In this document: piece after piece, positions 40,512-48,440 of the stretch
Numbering within the stretch: the first letter of the stretch is position 1
How the letters are laid out: each line of letters opens with the position of its first letter
NCBI RefSeq assembly: GCF_900102315.1
Contig: NZ_FNBL01000002.1
Location: forward strand, 345,194 to 409,193
Direction: 5' to 3'
Length of the DNA stretch: 64,000 nucleotides
DNA from: Celeribacter baekdonensis
GTDB taxonomy: Bacteria > Pseudomonadota > Alphaproteobacteria > Rhodobacterales > Rhodobacteraceae
Translations under genes and position numbers: made by a program
Notes under the pieces: model-generated
Databases searched by the model: none
Told to the model about the DNA's origin: nothing
The model's input: only the letters and a program-made list of their open reading frames with translations

Positions 40512-41075
40512 ATGATGAAACGCACAATTTTTGCCGTTGCCACGGCCGCTCTTCTCGCCACCACCGCCTATGCGGACAACCACAGCATGAAAAACCCGAT
40601 GGTGGGCGGGGCTGAGATGTTCCCCGAGAAAAACATCGTGGAAAACGCGGTAAACTCCGCCGATCACACCACTCTGGTCGCAGCTGTTCAGGCCGCTGGT
40701 CTCGTGGATGTGCTCGCGGGCGAAGGTCCGTTCACCGTTTTCGCCCCGACCAATGACGCCTTTGCCGCTCTGCCCGAGGGCACGGTCGAAACGCTTTTGA
40801 AGCCTGAAAACAAAGACCAGTTGACGAAAATTCTGACCTGCCATGTGGTGGCCGCTGATGTGATGTCCGAAGCCCTTGTGGGCATGATCGAAGAGGACGG
40901 TGGCGTGCATGATGTGCCGACCGTGGGGGGGTGTACGCTTAAAGCCATGGTCAAAGACGGTATGGTGATGATCGAAGACGAACAGGGCAACGCCGCCACG
41001 GTGACCATTGCTGATGTCGACCAATCCAATGGCGTCATCCATGTGATCGACAAGGTGCTTTTGCCGGCGATGTAA
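40512..41075 (+). CDS. Exported fasciclin (FAS1) domain protein
   Basis: This is a 187-residue protein with a signal peptide (MKRTIFAVATAALLATTAYA) and a single FAS1 domain: NAVNSADHTTLVAAVQAAGL, FTVFAPTNDAFAALPEGTVE, and VIHVIDKVLLPAM at the end. FAS1 domains mediate adhesion or matrix contacts, but the role of single-domain bacterial forms is not clear. GGGAG precedes the start, and ATG 40512 is followed by a second ATG at 40515. It has its own strong terminator and sits as a passenger between cobS and the J-domain gene. Confidence 0.92.
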   Translation: MMKRTIFAVATAALLATTAYADNHSMKNPMVGGAEMFPEKNIVENAVNSADHTTLVAAVQAAGLVDVLAGEGPFTVFAPTNDAFAALPEGTVETLLKPENKDQLTKILTCHVVAADVMSEALVGMIEEDGGVHDVPTVGGCTLKAMVKDGMVMIEDEQGNAATVTIADVDQSNGVIHVIDKVLLPAM

Positions 41076-41111
41076 GCCAGCCCAAGAGATTCTCATCCCT
41101 TTGGGGATCAT

Positions 41112-41148
41112 GCGGGTGGGGCGTCCTTTGGGGCGCCCCGCTTTTTTT
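41112..41148 (+). terminator. Terminator after the fasciclin gene
   Basis: A GC-rich stem formed by GCGGG-GGGGCG and GGGCGCCCCGC is followed by a run of seven T (41142-41148). Confidence 0.85.
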
Positions 41149-41220
41149 AGACGGGGTTTGCCTGTGCGTGGATTCATGACTACATAGCCTCAAATGTAAG
41201 ATGAAAACGGGGACACGAGC

Positions 41221-42198
41221 ATGAGCGGCCTTTTGGCATTATTGGACGACGTGGCGGGCATCGCCAAAGTGGCGGCGGCCTCGGTCGATGACGTGGCGGG
41301 CCAAGCGGCGAAAGCCTCCGCCAAGGCGGCGGGCGCGGTGATTGATGATGCCGCCGTGACGCCGAAATACGTCCATGGCTTCGCCGCCGCGCGCGAATTG
41401 CCGATCGTGGGCAAAATCGCCCTCGGTTCAATCCGAAACAAATTGCTGATCCTTTTGCCTCTGGCCTTGCTTTTGTCGGCCTTCGCACCGTGGATGGTCA
41501 CGCCTTTGTTGATGATCGGCGGGTCGTATTTGTGTTTTGAGGGGGCGGAAAAGGTCTATCACCTGTTCAAACCCCACGCGCCGCATGCCGATGGCCAACC
41601 TGCCGAGCAAGGCGATCCGGCCCATCTCGAAGCCACCAAAGTGGCGGGCGCGGTCAAGACCGATTTCATCCTCTCCGCCGAGATCATGACCATCATTTTG
41701 GCCGCCCTTGATCCCAGCACCGGCATCGTCTTTCGCGCCTTCACCTTGGCGCTTGCGGGGGTGATCATCACCGTGGTGGTGTATGGCAGCGTTGCTTTGA
41801 TCGTCAAAGCCGATGATGTGGGCCTGTGGTTGGCGCGGGTCGGGCGGCTTTCCATGACGCGGGCTTTGGGGCGTGGGATCGTGAAATTCATGCCGATCCT
41901 GATGACCCTTTTGATGATTGTGGGCACGGCCGCGATGATTTGGGTCGGCGGTTCCATCGTGATCCATGGCCTGTCCGAATTGGGCCAACCGCATCCCTAT
42001 GAGGACATCCACCACATCGCCGAACTGGCCGCCCATGCCTTTGAGGGGGCGTCCGGCTTTATCGCTTGGTTCGTGACCGCGTTTTTCGATGGCATCCTTG
42101 GGCTGATCTTTGGCCTGATCCTGATCCCCATCGTGGCCCGGATCATCAACCCTTTGATCCGTTTGGTGACGGGCAAAAAAGCGGGCGTGGCGCATTAA
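41221..42198 (+). CDS. DUF808 family membrane protein
   Basis: This is a 325-residue inner membrane protein. The N-terminus, MSGLLALLDDVAGIAKVAAASVDDVAGQAAKAS, is the DUF808 signature. PKYVHGFAAARELPIVGKIALGSIRNKL follows, then at least six hydrophobic helices. The E. coli relative is YedI. The function is not established. The TAA stop is also the start of a TAAAGCG repeat copy, as with ftsI. It is convergent with the J-domain gene. Confidence 0.9.
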   Translation: MSGLLALLDDVAGIAKVAAASVDDVAGQAAKASAKAAGAVIDDAAVTPKYVHGFAAARELPIVGKIALGSIRNKLLILLPLALLLSAFAPWMVTPLLMIGGSYLCFEGAEKVYHLFKPHAPHADGQPAEQGDPAHLEATKVAGAVKTDFILSAEIMTIILAALDPSTGIVFRAFTLALAGVIITVVVYGSVALIVKADDVGLWLARVGRLSMTRALGRGIVKFMPILMTLLMIVGTAAMIWVGGSIVIHGLSELGQPHPYEDIHHIAELAAHAFEGASGFIAWFVTAFFDGILGLIFGLILIPIVARIINPLIRLVTGKKAGVAH

Positions 42199-42211
42199 AG
42201 CGTCACGCCTT
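42196..42211 (+). repeat. TAAAGCG element on the DUF808 stop codon
   Basis: TAAAGCGTCACGCCTT is the exact reverse complement of 8362-8377 in the mraY-murD gap. It begins on the TAA stop codon of the DUF808 gene. Confidence 0.65.
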
Positions 42212-42220
42212 ACGCCATCA

Positions 42221-42250
42221 AAAAAGCCGCCCCATATGAGGCGGCTTTTT
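42221..42250. terminator. Bidirectional terminator between DUF808 and J-domain genes
   Basis: AAAAAGCCGCC (42221-42231) and GGCGGCTTTTT (42240-42250) form a perfect 11-bp stem with A-run and T-run, serving both convergent genes. Confidence 0.88.
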
Positions 42251-42289
42251 CTATTTTGAGGCTGTTTTGACCCGGTCTGAACCCAGAGT

Positions 42290-42925
42290 TTACTTAAACC
42301 AACGGCTCTCTTTGAGCTGATCCCAGGCCCAGACGACCTGTTGCAATTGCTCTTCTTGCGAGCGATCACCGCCGTTCACGTCCGGGTGCAGCACTTTGAT
42401 CAAAGCGCGATATTGTTTCTTGATCTCGGCCTTGGTCCAATGATCCTTGGCCTCCAAAATATCAATTGCCTGCCGCTCCACCGGCGGCAGTTTGCGCGTC
42501 GAGGCCGCCGGGTCAGATTTGCCGGGGTTCTGTGTCGCGTTTTCGCCCAGCACCTCATGGGCGTCATCAATGCCAAGACGTTCCCACGCCCTCTGTTCGA
42601 CCGATTTTTTGCCAAACGGCTTGGTCGGACGTTCGCCGGTTTGGGACGCTTTGATTTGCTCGTCCATTTCTTCCGGTGTGGCGTTGGTGAAAAAATTCCA
42701 TTTCAAATTGTATTCGCGCACGTGGTCCTTACAAAACCATTTATACTCGTCCAGATGATCAGGCGAACGGGGCGCGCGATATTGGCCCGCTTCCTGACAT
42801 CCGTCATGTTCGCAGACCCGTTTAGAGGTCTCAAATGCCCCCGACATGCCGCGTCTGCCACCACGTTTGTTCTTTTTTGATGACGTGACTGACATATCAA
42901 AACCGAAGGGATCGTTTTTATCCAT
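42290..42925 (-). CDS. J-domain (DnaJ-like) protein
   Basis: A 211-residue protein with the J domain at the C-terminus (about residues 150-211). The HPD triad is in IKVLHPDVNGGDRS, the part that stimulates DnaK ATPase. The N-terminal half has CEHDGCQEAGQYRAPRSP and WFCKDHVREYN, with cysteines and histidines spaced like a small metal site. This architecture is common near cobS in Rhodobacteraceae. ATG 42925 is chosen, with AAGG nine bases upstream. A TTG codon three codons earlier is unlikely. It is divergent from bolA. Confidence 0.92.
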   Translation of the reverse strand: MDKNDPFGFDMSVTSSKKNKRGGRRGMSGAFETSKRVCEHDGCQEAGQYRAPRSPDHLDEYKWFCKDHVREYNLKWNFFTNATPEEMDEQIKASQTGERPTKPFGKKSVEQRAWERLGIDDAHEVLGENATQNPGKSDPAASTRKLPPVERQAIDILEAKDHWTKAEIKKQYRALIKVLHPDVNGGDRSQEEQLQQVVWAWDQLKESRWFK

Positions 42926-43014
42926 GTGCCTCAACCTTTTCGACTCGGACGCAGGACTTTAGATGAAGAATGCAAAATGGGAAAGGCCTTGGGGCCGAAA
43001 ACTGGGAGAGAGAG

Positions 43015-43272
43015 ATGACAATTGCCGATGAAATGCGCGTCAGGTTACAGGCGGCCTTTGCGCCAAAAACCTTAAAGATCGAAGATGATAGCGCCTCACA
43101 CGCCGGACATGCCGGAAACCCCGGCGGGGCGGGGGAGACGCATTTTAATGTGATGATCCGCTCAGAGGCCTTCGCCGGACAATCGCGGGTGGCGCGTCAC
43201 CGGATGGTGCACAAAGCGCTTGGCGATTTGGTGCCGCGCATTCATGCGCTGGCGCTGGATCTGGATGTGTGA
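43015..43272 (+). CDS. BolA family protein
   Basis: This is an 85-residue BolA/IbaG-type protein. HFNVMIRSEAFAGQSRVARHRMVHKALGDLVP contains the conserved class II KH-like motif and the histidine that shares Fe-S clusters with monothiol glutaredoxins. ATG 43015 follows a GGGAGAGAGAG purine tract. An upstream extension of 15 residues looks unsupported. It is divergent from the J-domain gene and convergent with the first DUF4177-like gene. Confidence 0.93.
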   Translation: MTIADEMRVRLQAAFAPKTLKIEDDSASHAGHAGNPGGAGETHFNVMIRSEAFAGQSRVARHRMVHKALGDLVPRIHALALDLDV

Positions 43273-43280
43273 GCGCGGGA

Positions 43281-43706
43281 TTATGATTCGCGGTCTTCGG
43301 CGATCTCGTCGGCCACGTCGGGCGAAAGGCGGCGCGCATTGGCACCCGCGCCTTTTTCGGCATGGGCCGGAAAGGGCACAGAGGGCGGCGGCGTGTTGCG
43401 GTCCGCGACCGGGGATTTGCGCGTCTGCACGGCGGTCTGTTCCGTCGTCGATTCCGTCGCCAATACAGTGGCACCGCGTTCCCGGCGAAACACCAAAACC
43501 GTGTGATAGGTGATCGCCTTTGAGGTCAGCCCGGAGCGCTCTTCCATCGGCAAAAGATCGGCGCGGATATATTCCCAGCCCTCAGCCCCTTTGTCATTGA
43601 GCACGCTTTGCATCGCCAGTGCGATCCGCGCCTCAGGGGTTTTCGCGCCTCGGGTTTTCTCGCCTTTGCGCGGGGCGGGCACGGTGAGGTACTCATAAAG
43701 GGGCAT
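43281..43706 (-). CDS. DUF4177-like protein (copy 1, with C-terminal tail)
   Basis: This is a 141-residue cytoplasmic protein. The N-terminal 85 residues or so match the small DUF4177 fold: MPLYEYLTVPAPRKGEK, TPEARIALAMQSVLNDKGAEGWEYIRADLLPME, then VLVFRRERG. A disordered, charged tail of about 55 residues follows (P, A, D, E rich). AGGAG lies six bases before ATG 43706. The next gene upstream on the same strand is a shorter paralog, so the pair arose by tandem duplication. Function unknown. Confidence 0.82.
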   Translation of the reverse strand: MPLYEYLTVPAPRKGEKTRGAKTPEARIALAMQSVLNDKGAEGWEYIRADLLPMEERSGLTSKAITYHTVLVFRRERGATVLATESTTEQTAVQTRKSPVADRNTPPPSVPFPAHAEKGAGANARRLSPDVADEIAEDRES

Positions 43707-43850
43707 ATGCGTCTCCTGTGGCGACCGCATTGGGCGGCACGTTTTGTTGGCACAGGTTTAGCGGATGGGCACCGGAGGTCAAGGCGCGCCAAAGGGGTGC
43801 TTCGCCCATACTCAGCCCATGTTCAAGCGGGGATCAGCCTGTTTTGGGCC

Positions 43851-44126
43851 TCACTCGGCGGCTTCTGGCCCGAAGGTGCCAAAGCTGGGCTTGTCCTGTT
43901 TGAACATGCCAAAATCGCTTTCGCGCCGAAACACCAAAACCGCCTGTTTGCCTGCCACCCCGGTGAGGGTGAATGCGTCGGAGCGCAGATAGGTCCAGCC
44001 CTCTTTCGCCATGGCATTGAGCCGCACGGTCACCGCATCGGCCAATCGCGCCTCGGGCGTTTGCGAGGCGGAGGTGGCTTCGCTTTCATGCGGGGCGGGG
44101 ATGGCTTTGTACTCGTAATGGGACAT
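43851..44126 (-). CDS. DUF4177-like protein (copy 2, short)
   Basis: This is a 91-residue paralog of the gene downstream: MSHYEYKAIPAPHESE, TPEARLADAVTVRLNAMAKEGWTYLRSD, QAVLVFRRESD. It lacks the long tail. GGAG lies six bases before ATG 44126. The two genes are 144 bases apart and transcribed in the same direction. Function unknown. Confidence 0.82.
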   Translation of the reverse strand: MSHYEYKAIPAPHESEATSASQTPEARLADAVTVRLNAMAKEGWTYLRSDAFTLTGVAGKQAVLVFRRESDFGMFKQDKPSFGTFGPEAAE

Positions 44127-44186
44127 GGTGGACTCCTTCCATGTGTCCCAGTGTAACCCTCTTATGTTAATGGCGGGTTGACGACA

Positions 44187-44211
44187 AAAGGCGCCCTCGC
44201 GGGACGCCTTT
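44187..44211 (-). terminator. Terminator after gatB
   Basis: AAAGGCG (44187-44193) pairs with CGCCTTT (44205-44211). On the minus strand the stem is followed by TTGTCGTC after a short T-run. Confidence 0.7.
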
Positions 44212-44234
44212 CTCATGTCTCAATCGCGGGGCGT

Positions 44235-45749
44235 TTAAAGCCCGAGTTTGGCCTTTACCAACGCATCCACCGCGCCGGGATTGGCCTTGCCGCCCGTGGC
44301 TTTCATCACTTGGCCCACAAACCACCCAGCAAGTTTCGGGTTTTGTTGGGCTTTTTCGACCTGGCCGGGGTTGGCGGCGATCACGTCATCGACCGCTTTT
44401 TCAATCGCGCCAGTGTCTGTGACCTGTTTCATGCCACGCGCCTCGACGATCTCGGCCGGGTCGCCGCCCTCGGTATAGACGATCTCGAACAGGTCCTTGG
44501 CGATCTTGCCGGAGATGTCGCCGGATTTGATCAGCTTGACGATGCCACCCAGTTGCGCGGGGGAAACGGGTGAGGTTTCGATGTCTTTGTCGTCTTTTTT
44601 GAGACGACCAAAGAGTTCGTTGATCACCCAGTTCGCGGCCAGTTTGCCGTCGGTGCCCGCCGCCACACCTTCGAAATAGCTGGCATTGGCGGTGTCCGCG
44701 GTCAACACGTTTGCGTCATATTCGGAAAGGCCGAACTCTTTGACAAAGCGGGCTTTTTTCTCGTCGGGCAGCTCGGGCAAGGTTTTCGCAATGTCATCGA
44801 CCCAGCCCTGTTCGATTTCCAAAGGCAAAAGATCAGGGCAGGGGAAATAGCGGTAGTCATGCGCCTCTTCTTTGGAGCGCATCGAGCGGGTCTCGTTCTT
44901 GTCGGCATCATAGAGACGGGTCTCTTGATCGACCGTGCCGCCATCTTCCAAAATCGCGATTTGACGCCGCGCCTCGTAATCAATCGCCATCTGAATGAAC
45001 CGGGTCGAGTTCATGTTCTTGATCTCACACCGCGTGCCGAGATGGGAGAAATCCTGGGTCGCTTGGTATTTTTCATACTGGCCCGGACGACAGACGGAGA
45101 CGTTCACATCGGCGCGCAGGTTGCCGTTTTGCATGTTGCCATCGCAGGTGCCCAGATAACGCAGGATTTGGCGCAGTTTGAGCACATAGGCGGCGGCTTC
45201 TTCGGGCCCGCGAATGTCAGGACGTGACACGATTTCCATCAAGGCCACGCCGGTGCGGTTCAGGTCGACGAAGGACATGTTCGGGTCCATGTCGTGGATG
45301 GATTTGCCGGCGTCTTGTTCCAAATGGATGCGCTCGATGCGCACCAAACGCGCCACACCGGGTTCCATGTCGACCAAAACTTCGCCTTCGCCGACGATCG
45401 GGTGATACAGCTGCGAAATCTGGTAGCCCTGCGGCAGATCCGGGTAGAAATAGTTTTTGCGGTCAAAGGCGGAGAACAGGTTGATCTCGGCCTTCAGGCC
45501 CAACCCCGTACGCACCGCCTGTTCGACACAGAATTCGTTGATCACGGGCAACATGCCGGGCATGGCCGCGTCCACGAAAGAGACGTTCGAATTCGGCTCA
45601 TTGCCGAATTTCGTCGAAGCGCCTGAGAACAATTTGGATTTGGAGGCGACCTGAGCGTGGATTTCCATCCCGATCACCAGTTCCCAGTCGTCTTTTGCCC
45701 CCGAAATGACTTTCGGCTTTGGCGTGGTGAATTCGAGATGATCGAGCAT
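44235..45749 (-). CDS. gatB: Asp-tRNA(Asn)/Glu-tRNA(Gln) amidotransferase subunit GatB
   Basis: GatB binds the misacylated tRNA and, with GatA and GatC, converts Glu-tRNA(Gln) or Asp-tRNA(Asn) to the correct form. [25 protein letters not shown] is the conserved start of the catalytic cradle. [16 protein letters not shown] and [20 protein letters not shown] follow, and the helical YqeY-like tail domain ends the 504-residue protein. GGGAG precedes ATG 45749. Interestingly a free-standing YqeY gene is also present at 55778. gatA and gatC are not in the window. Confidence 0.96.
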   Translation of the reverse strand: MLDHLEFTTPKPKVISGAKDDWELVIGMEIHAQVASKSKLFSGASTKFGNEPNSNVSFVDAAMPGMLPVINEFCVEQAVRTGLGLKAEINLFSAFDRKNYFYPDLPQGYQISQLYHPIVGEGEVLVDMEPGVARLVRIERIHLEQDAGKSIHDMDPNMSFVDLNRTGVALMEIVSRPDIRGPEEAAAYVLKLRQILRYLGTCDGNMQNGNLRADVNVSVCRPGQYEKYQATQDFSHLGTRCEIKNMNSTRFIQMAIDYEARRQIAILEDGGTVDQETRLYDADKNETRSMRSKEEAHDYRYFPCPDLLPLEIEQGWVDDIAKTLPELPDEKKARFVKEFGLSEYDANVLTADTANASYFEGVAAGTDGKLAANWVINELFGRLKKDDKDIETSPVSPAQLGGIVKLIKSGDISGKIAKDLFEIVYTEGGDPAEIVEARGMKQVTDTGAIEKAVDDVIAANPGQVEKAQQNPKLAGWFVGQVMKATGGKANPGAVDALVKAKLGL

Positions 45750-45813
45750 GTCGCGGCTCCCTGCGTATCCTGTTGTCCTGCGTTCTAAACGCAGCCGCAG
45801 TCAGGGGCAAGTG

Positions 45814-46953
45814 TCAGCTCGCGTGTCTAAGCGCCTGCGCCTCCCAGGCTTTCAATTCATAGCGCGACAGTTCCGTCTGCTGCGGCCCGTGTTCGAAGTC
45901 GGGAAATAGCGTCAAAATCTCGGCCCGTGCCTCTGGGTCCACCGCCCCCAAGGCCTCTTGGCCGGGGTAGAGGCTTTCGGTTGGGCAGCCCTCGGCAAAA
46001 ATGATTTGATGGCTGTCAAACAGCATGTGGAAATAGTCCACCGTGCCGCCGGACACGCGGCGGATCGTGTCATCATTGACCAAATGTTTCGCCGCGACCA
46101 AGACATCGCGCTCGCCAAACAGCATTTCGGCCTGCGGGCCACGGATCATCATCCGGTGGTTGGGCGAGACGGTGAGGTCGCGGAAATTGCCCAAAGCTCC
46201 GGCTTTGATGCGGATCGGGGCGAGTTTGCCCGTGGCCTCGACGCGGCGCGATCCGATCCAGCGGATCGGTTGCGGCCCATCATCGAGCGTATGCACAAGA
46301 TCACCCTCGCTCAGGGTTTCGATGAATTTTGGCCCCTCGGGCGTGTCAATCAACGTGCCGCGGGTCAAACAAATCGCCGCCGCGATTTCATTTTCGGCAA
46401 AGAGGTTGTTGTCGACGGTAAAGACCCCGTCTCCGACCTCGCTGCCCGAAATGTTGCCATTCTCGTTATAGTCGATGCTGGTTTCATGCGAGAGCCAGAC
46501 CGGGTAGGCTTCGGATAAATCCACACCGGGGGCCAGGAACAGGTAATCCAGATCCGGCGCGCCGGGGTCTGAGCTGACAAAGCCATCGGCGGGGAAATGC
46601 AGATAGGCATCGCCCATGTTGTGTACGGTCGTGGAGACATCGCCGCTGCCTGTGTTGTGCCCCCAGCCCCATCCGCCGTCCTTTTCCAGCTCATAGGTGT
46701 ATTTGGGGACGCCATTCACATAGTCGGCGGCATTGTCATAGACCTCGATCCCCATGATCTGGGTCTGGTTGTCAAACGTTCCGTCATGGTTGACCTTTTG
46801 CACGGTGAAAACGATCACGTCATCATCGTCAAAAACGCTGTCGCCGCCGGTGATATAGGCCCCGTCATTGGCGTTTCCCCAAGGGTCTTGGGAATAGCCA
46901 ATCGGATTGTTGATGAGGGAGGACCCCATCACAATAAGATTCTCTGTTGGCAT
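45814..46953 (-). CDS. Hint-domain protein (Roseobacter type)
   Basis: This is a 379-residue protein. The N-terminal half (about 1-190) is acidic and rich in G, D and N, without a signal peptide, and looks like an extracellular beta-sheet domain. The C-terminal half is a Hint module: CLTRGTLIDTPEGP near residue 194 carries the block A cysteine, IETLSEGDLVHTLDDGPQPIRWIG follows, and VSPNHRMMI is block B with the catalytic histidine. There is no terminal HN as in inteins. Such proteins are common in Rhodobacteraceae and may self-cleave or attach to a nucleophile. Role unknown. Confidence 0.88.
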   Translation of the reverse strand: MPTENLIVMGSSLINNPIGYSQDPWGNANDGAYITGGDSVFDDDDVIVFTVQKVNHDGTFDNQTQIMGIEVYDNAADYVNGVPKYTYELEKDGGWGWGHNTGSGDVSTTVHNMGDAYLHFPADGFVSSDPGAPDLDYLFLAPGVDLSEAYPVWLSHETSIDYNENGNISGSEVGDGVFTVDNNLFAENEIAAAICLTRGTLIDTPEGPKFIETLSEGDLVHTLDDGPQPIRWIGSRRVEATGKLAPIRIKAGALGNFRDLTVSPNHRMMIRGPQAEMLFGERDVLVAAKHLVNDDTIRRVSGGTVDYFHMLFDSHQIIFAEGCPTESLYPGQEALGAVDPEARAEILTLFPDFEHGPQQTELSRYELKAWEAQALRHAS

Positions 46954-47200
46954 GACTGCTCTGCCTGTCTGGTTTGGGCCGTGACCCGGATCTGCCTCAA
47001 TGCGCCGATGCGGTTTGAACCGCTTGTGTTTTCGCCCGTCCGGTGCTCTTTTTGGCCCGATCCGTGGCGTGACGCTTGGGCAAGTGTTGTTAACCTTAGG
47101 GCACTTGTCCAGACGTTTGTGCGCCCACCCCCCGAACGGACCGACAAATGTGTCGCTTTGGCACCGTTTGATATGATTGATATGACTTTAAGGAGGCTTC

Positions 47201-48334
47201 ATGCCCGCATTGCGCTCTGATATCGACCCCGATGGGTTGATGGAATTTTCCGTGGTCTTCACCGATCGCTCGCTCAACCACATGTCGAAAGCCTTTCAAA
47301 AGGTGATGACCGACATCCACGCCACCCTGTGCGAGGTCTATCATGCCGACACCGCCGTGGTCGTTCCCGGCGGCGGCACCTATGCGATGGAGGCGGTGGC
47401 GCGCCAAATCGCCGGCGGTGAGGACGTTATGGTCATCCGCAACGGCTTTTTTTCCTTTCGCTGGAGCCAGATTTTTGAGGCGGGCGCGATCCCCAAATCG
47501 CAGACCGTGCTCAAAGCCCGGCGCACCGGCAACGAAATCACCGCACCTTTCGCCCCGGCGCCGCTGGAAGAGGCCGTGGCCGAAATTCACGCGCTCAAAC
47601 CCGCGGCCGTCTTTGCGCCGCATGTGGAAACTGCCTCTGGCATGATTTTGCCGGACGGCTATATCCGCGCGCTGTCTGACGCGGTGCACGAAGAAGGCGG
47701 TTTGATGGTGCTCGACTGCATCGCGTCAGGCTGTGCCTGGGTCGATATGAAAGCAACGGGTGTCGATGTGTTGATCTCCGCGCCGCAAAAGGGCTGGTCA
47801 GCGCAACCCTCCGCCGGGTTGGTGATGCTGTCTGAGCGGGCCACCTCCGTGGTGAAATCCCGCCAATCGTCGTCTTTTGCGATTGATCTGGGCAAATGGT
47901 TGACCATCATGGAGGCCTATTTGGCGGGTGGTCACGCCTATCACGCGACGATGCCGACCGATGCGCTGCGCGCCTTTCGCGATGCGATGCTGGAGACCAA
48001 AGATTACGGGTTTGCCAAACTCTCCGAGGCGCAATGGGAACAAGGCCGCCGGGTGCGCGCCCTGTTGAAAGCGCGCGGGTTTCAATCGGTGGCCGCCGAG
48101 GGCGTCGAGGCGCCCGGCGTGGTGGTCTGTTACACGGATGATGCCGAGATCCAATCGGGCCGGGCATTCGCGGCATTGGGCATGCAAATCGCCGCTGGCG
48201 TGCCGCTGCAATGCGATGAGGGGCCGGAGTATAAATCCTTCCGGCTGGGGCTGTTTGGTCTGGATAAACTGTACGATGTGGACGCGTCCGTCGCGCGTCT
48301 TGAGGCGGCATTGGATGCGGTTTTGGCAAAATAA
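47201..48334 (+). CDS. Class V aminotransferase (PLP)
   Basis: A fold type I PLP enzyme of 377 residues in the alanine-glyoxylate/serine-pyruvate aminotransferase group. VVPGGGTYAMEAVARQ is the phosphate-binding turn. LDCIASGCAWVDMKATGVDVLISAPQKGWS carries the PLP aspartate region and the Schiff-base lysine (QKGW). The amino donor cannot be assigned. AAGGAGG lies five bases before ATG 47201, a strong ribosome site. It stands alone with its own terminator. Confidence 0.9.
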   Translation: MPALRSDIDPDGLMEFSVVFTDRSLNHMSKAFQKVMTDIHATLCEVYHADTAVVVPGGGTYAMEAVARQIAGGEDVMVIRNGFFSFRWSQIFEAGAIPKSQTVLKARRTGNEITAPFAPAPLEEAVAEIHALKPAAVFAPHVETASGMILPDGYIRALSDAVHEEGGLMVLDCIASGCAWVDMKATGVDVLISAPQKGWSAQPSAGLVMLSERATSVVKSRQSSSFAIDLGKWLTIMEAYLAGGHAYHATMPTDALRAFRDAMLETKDYGFAKLSEAQWEQGRRVRALLKARGFQSVAAEGVEAPGVVVCYTDDAEIQSGRAFAALGMQIAAGVPLQCDEGPEYKSFRLGLFGLDKLYDVDASVARLEAALDAVLAK

Positions 48335-48353
48335 GCCTTTGGTATCACATCAA

Positions 48354-48386
48354 AAACGGCGCGTCCTTGGTGTGGGCGCGCCGTTT
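48354..48386 (+). terminator. Hairpin after the aminotransferase gene
   Basis: AAACGGCGCG (48354-48363) and CGCGCCGTTT (48377-48386) form a perfect 10-bp stem with A/T ends. The T-run is short. Confidence 0.7.
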
Positions 48387-48398
48387 GAGTATTTGGGT

Positions 48399-48430
48399 CA
48401 CGGTAAAAGCACGGTAAAAGCACGGTAAAG
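48399..48430. repeat. Tandem repeat CACGGTAAAAG x3
   Basis: Copies lie at 48399-48409 and 48410-48420, and a copy one base shorter at 48421-48430, between two convergent genes. Confidence 0.85.
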
Positions 48431-48440
48431 GGGCGCGGGG

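Noticed and set aside
40412-40615. Small open frame overlapping the fasciclin gene start
   Set aside because: It overlaps the fasciclin signal peptide in another frame and has no ribosome site or recognisable content.
46190-46380. Intein in the Hint-domain protein
   Set aside because: Blocks A and B are present, but no terminal HN, no host protein on the far side and no homing endonuclease. It is a stand-alone Hint module.
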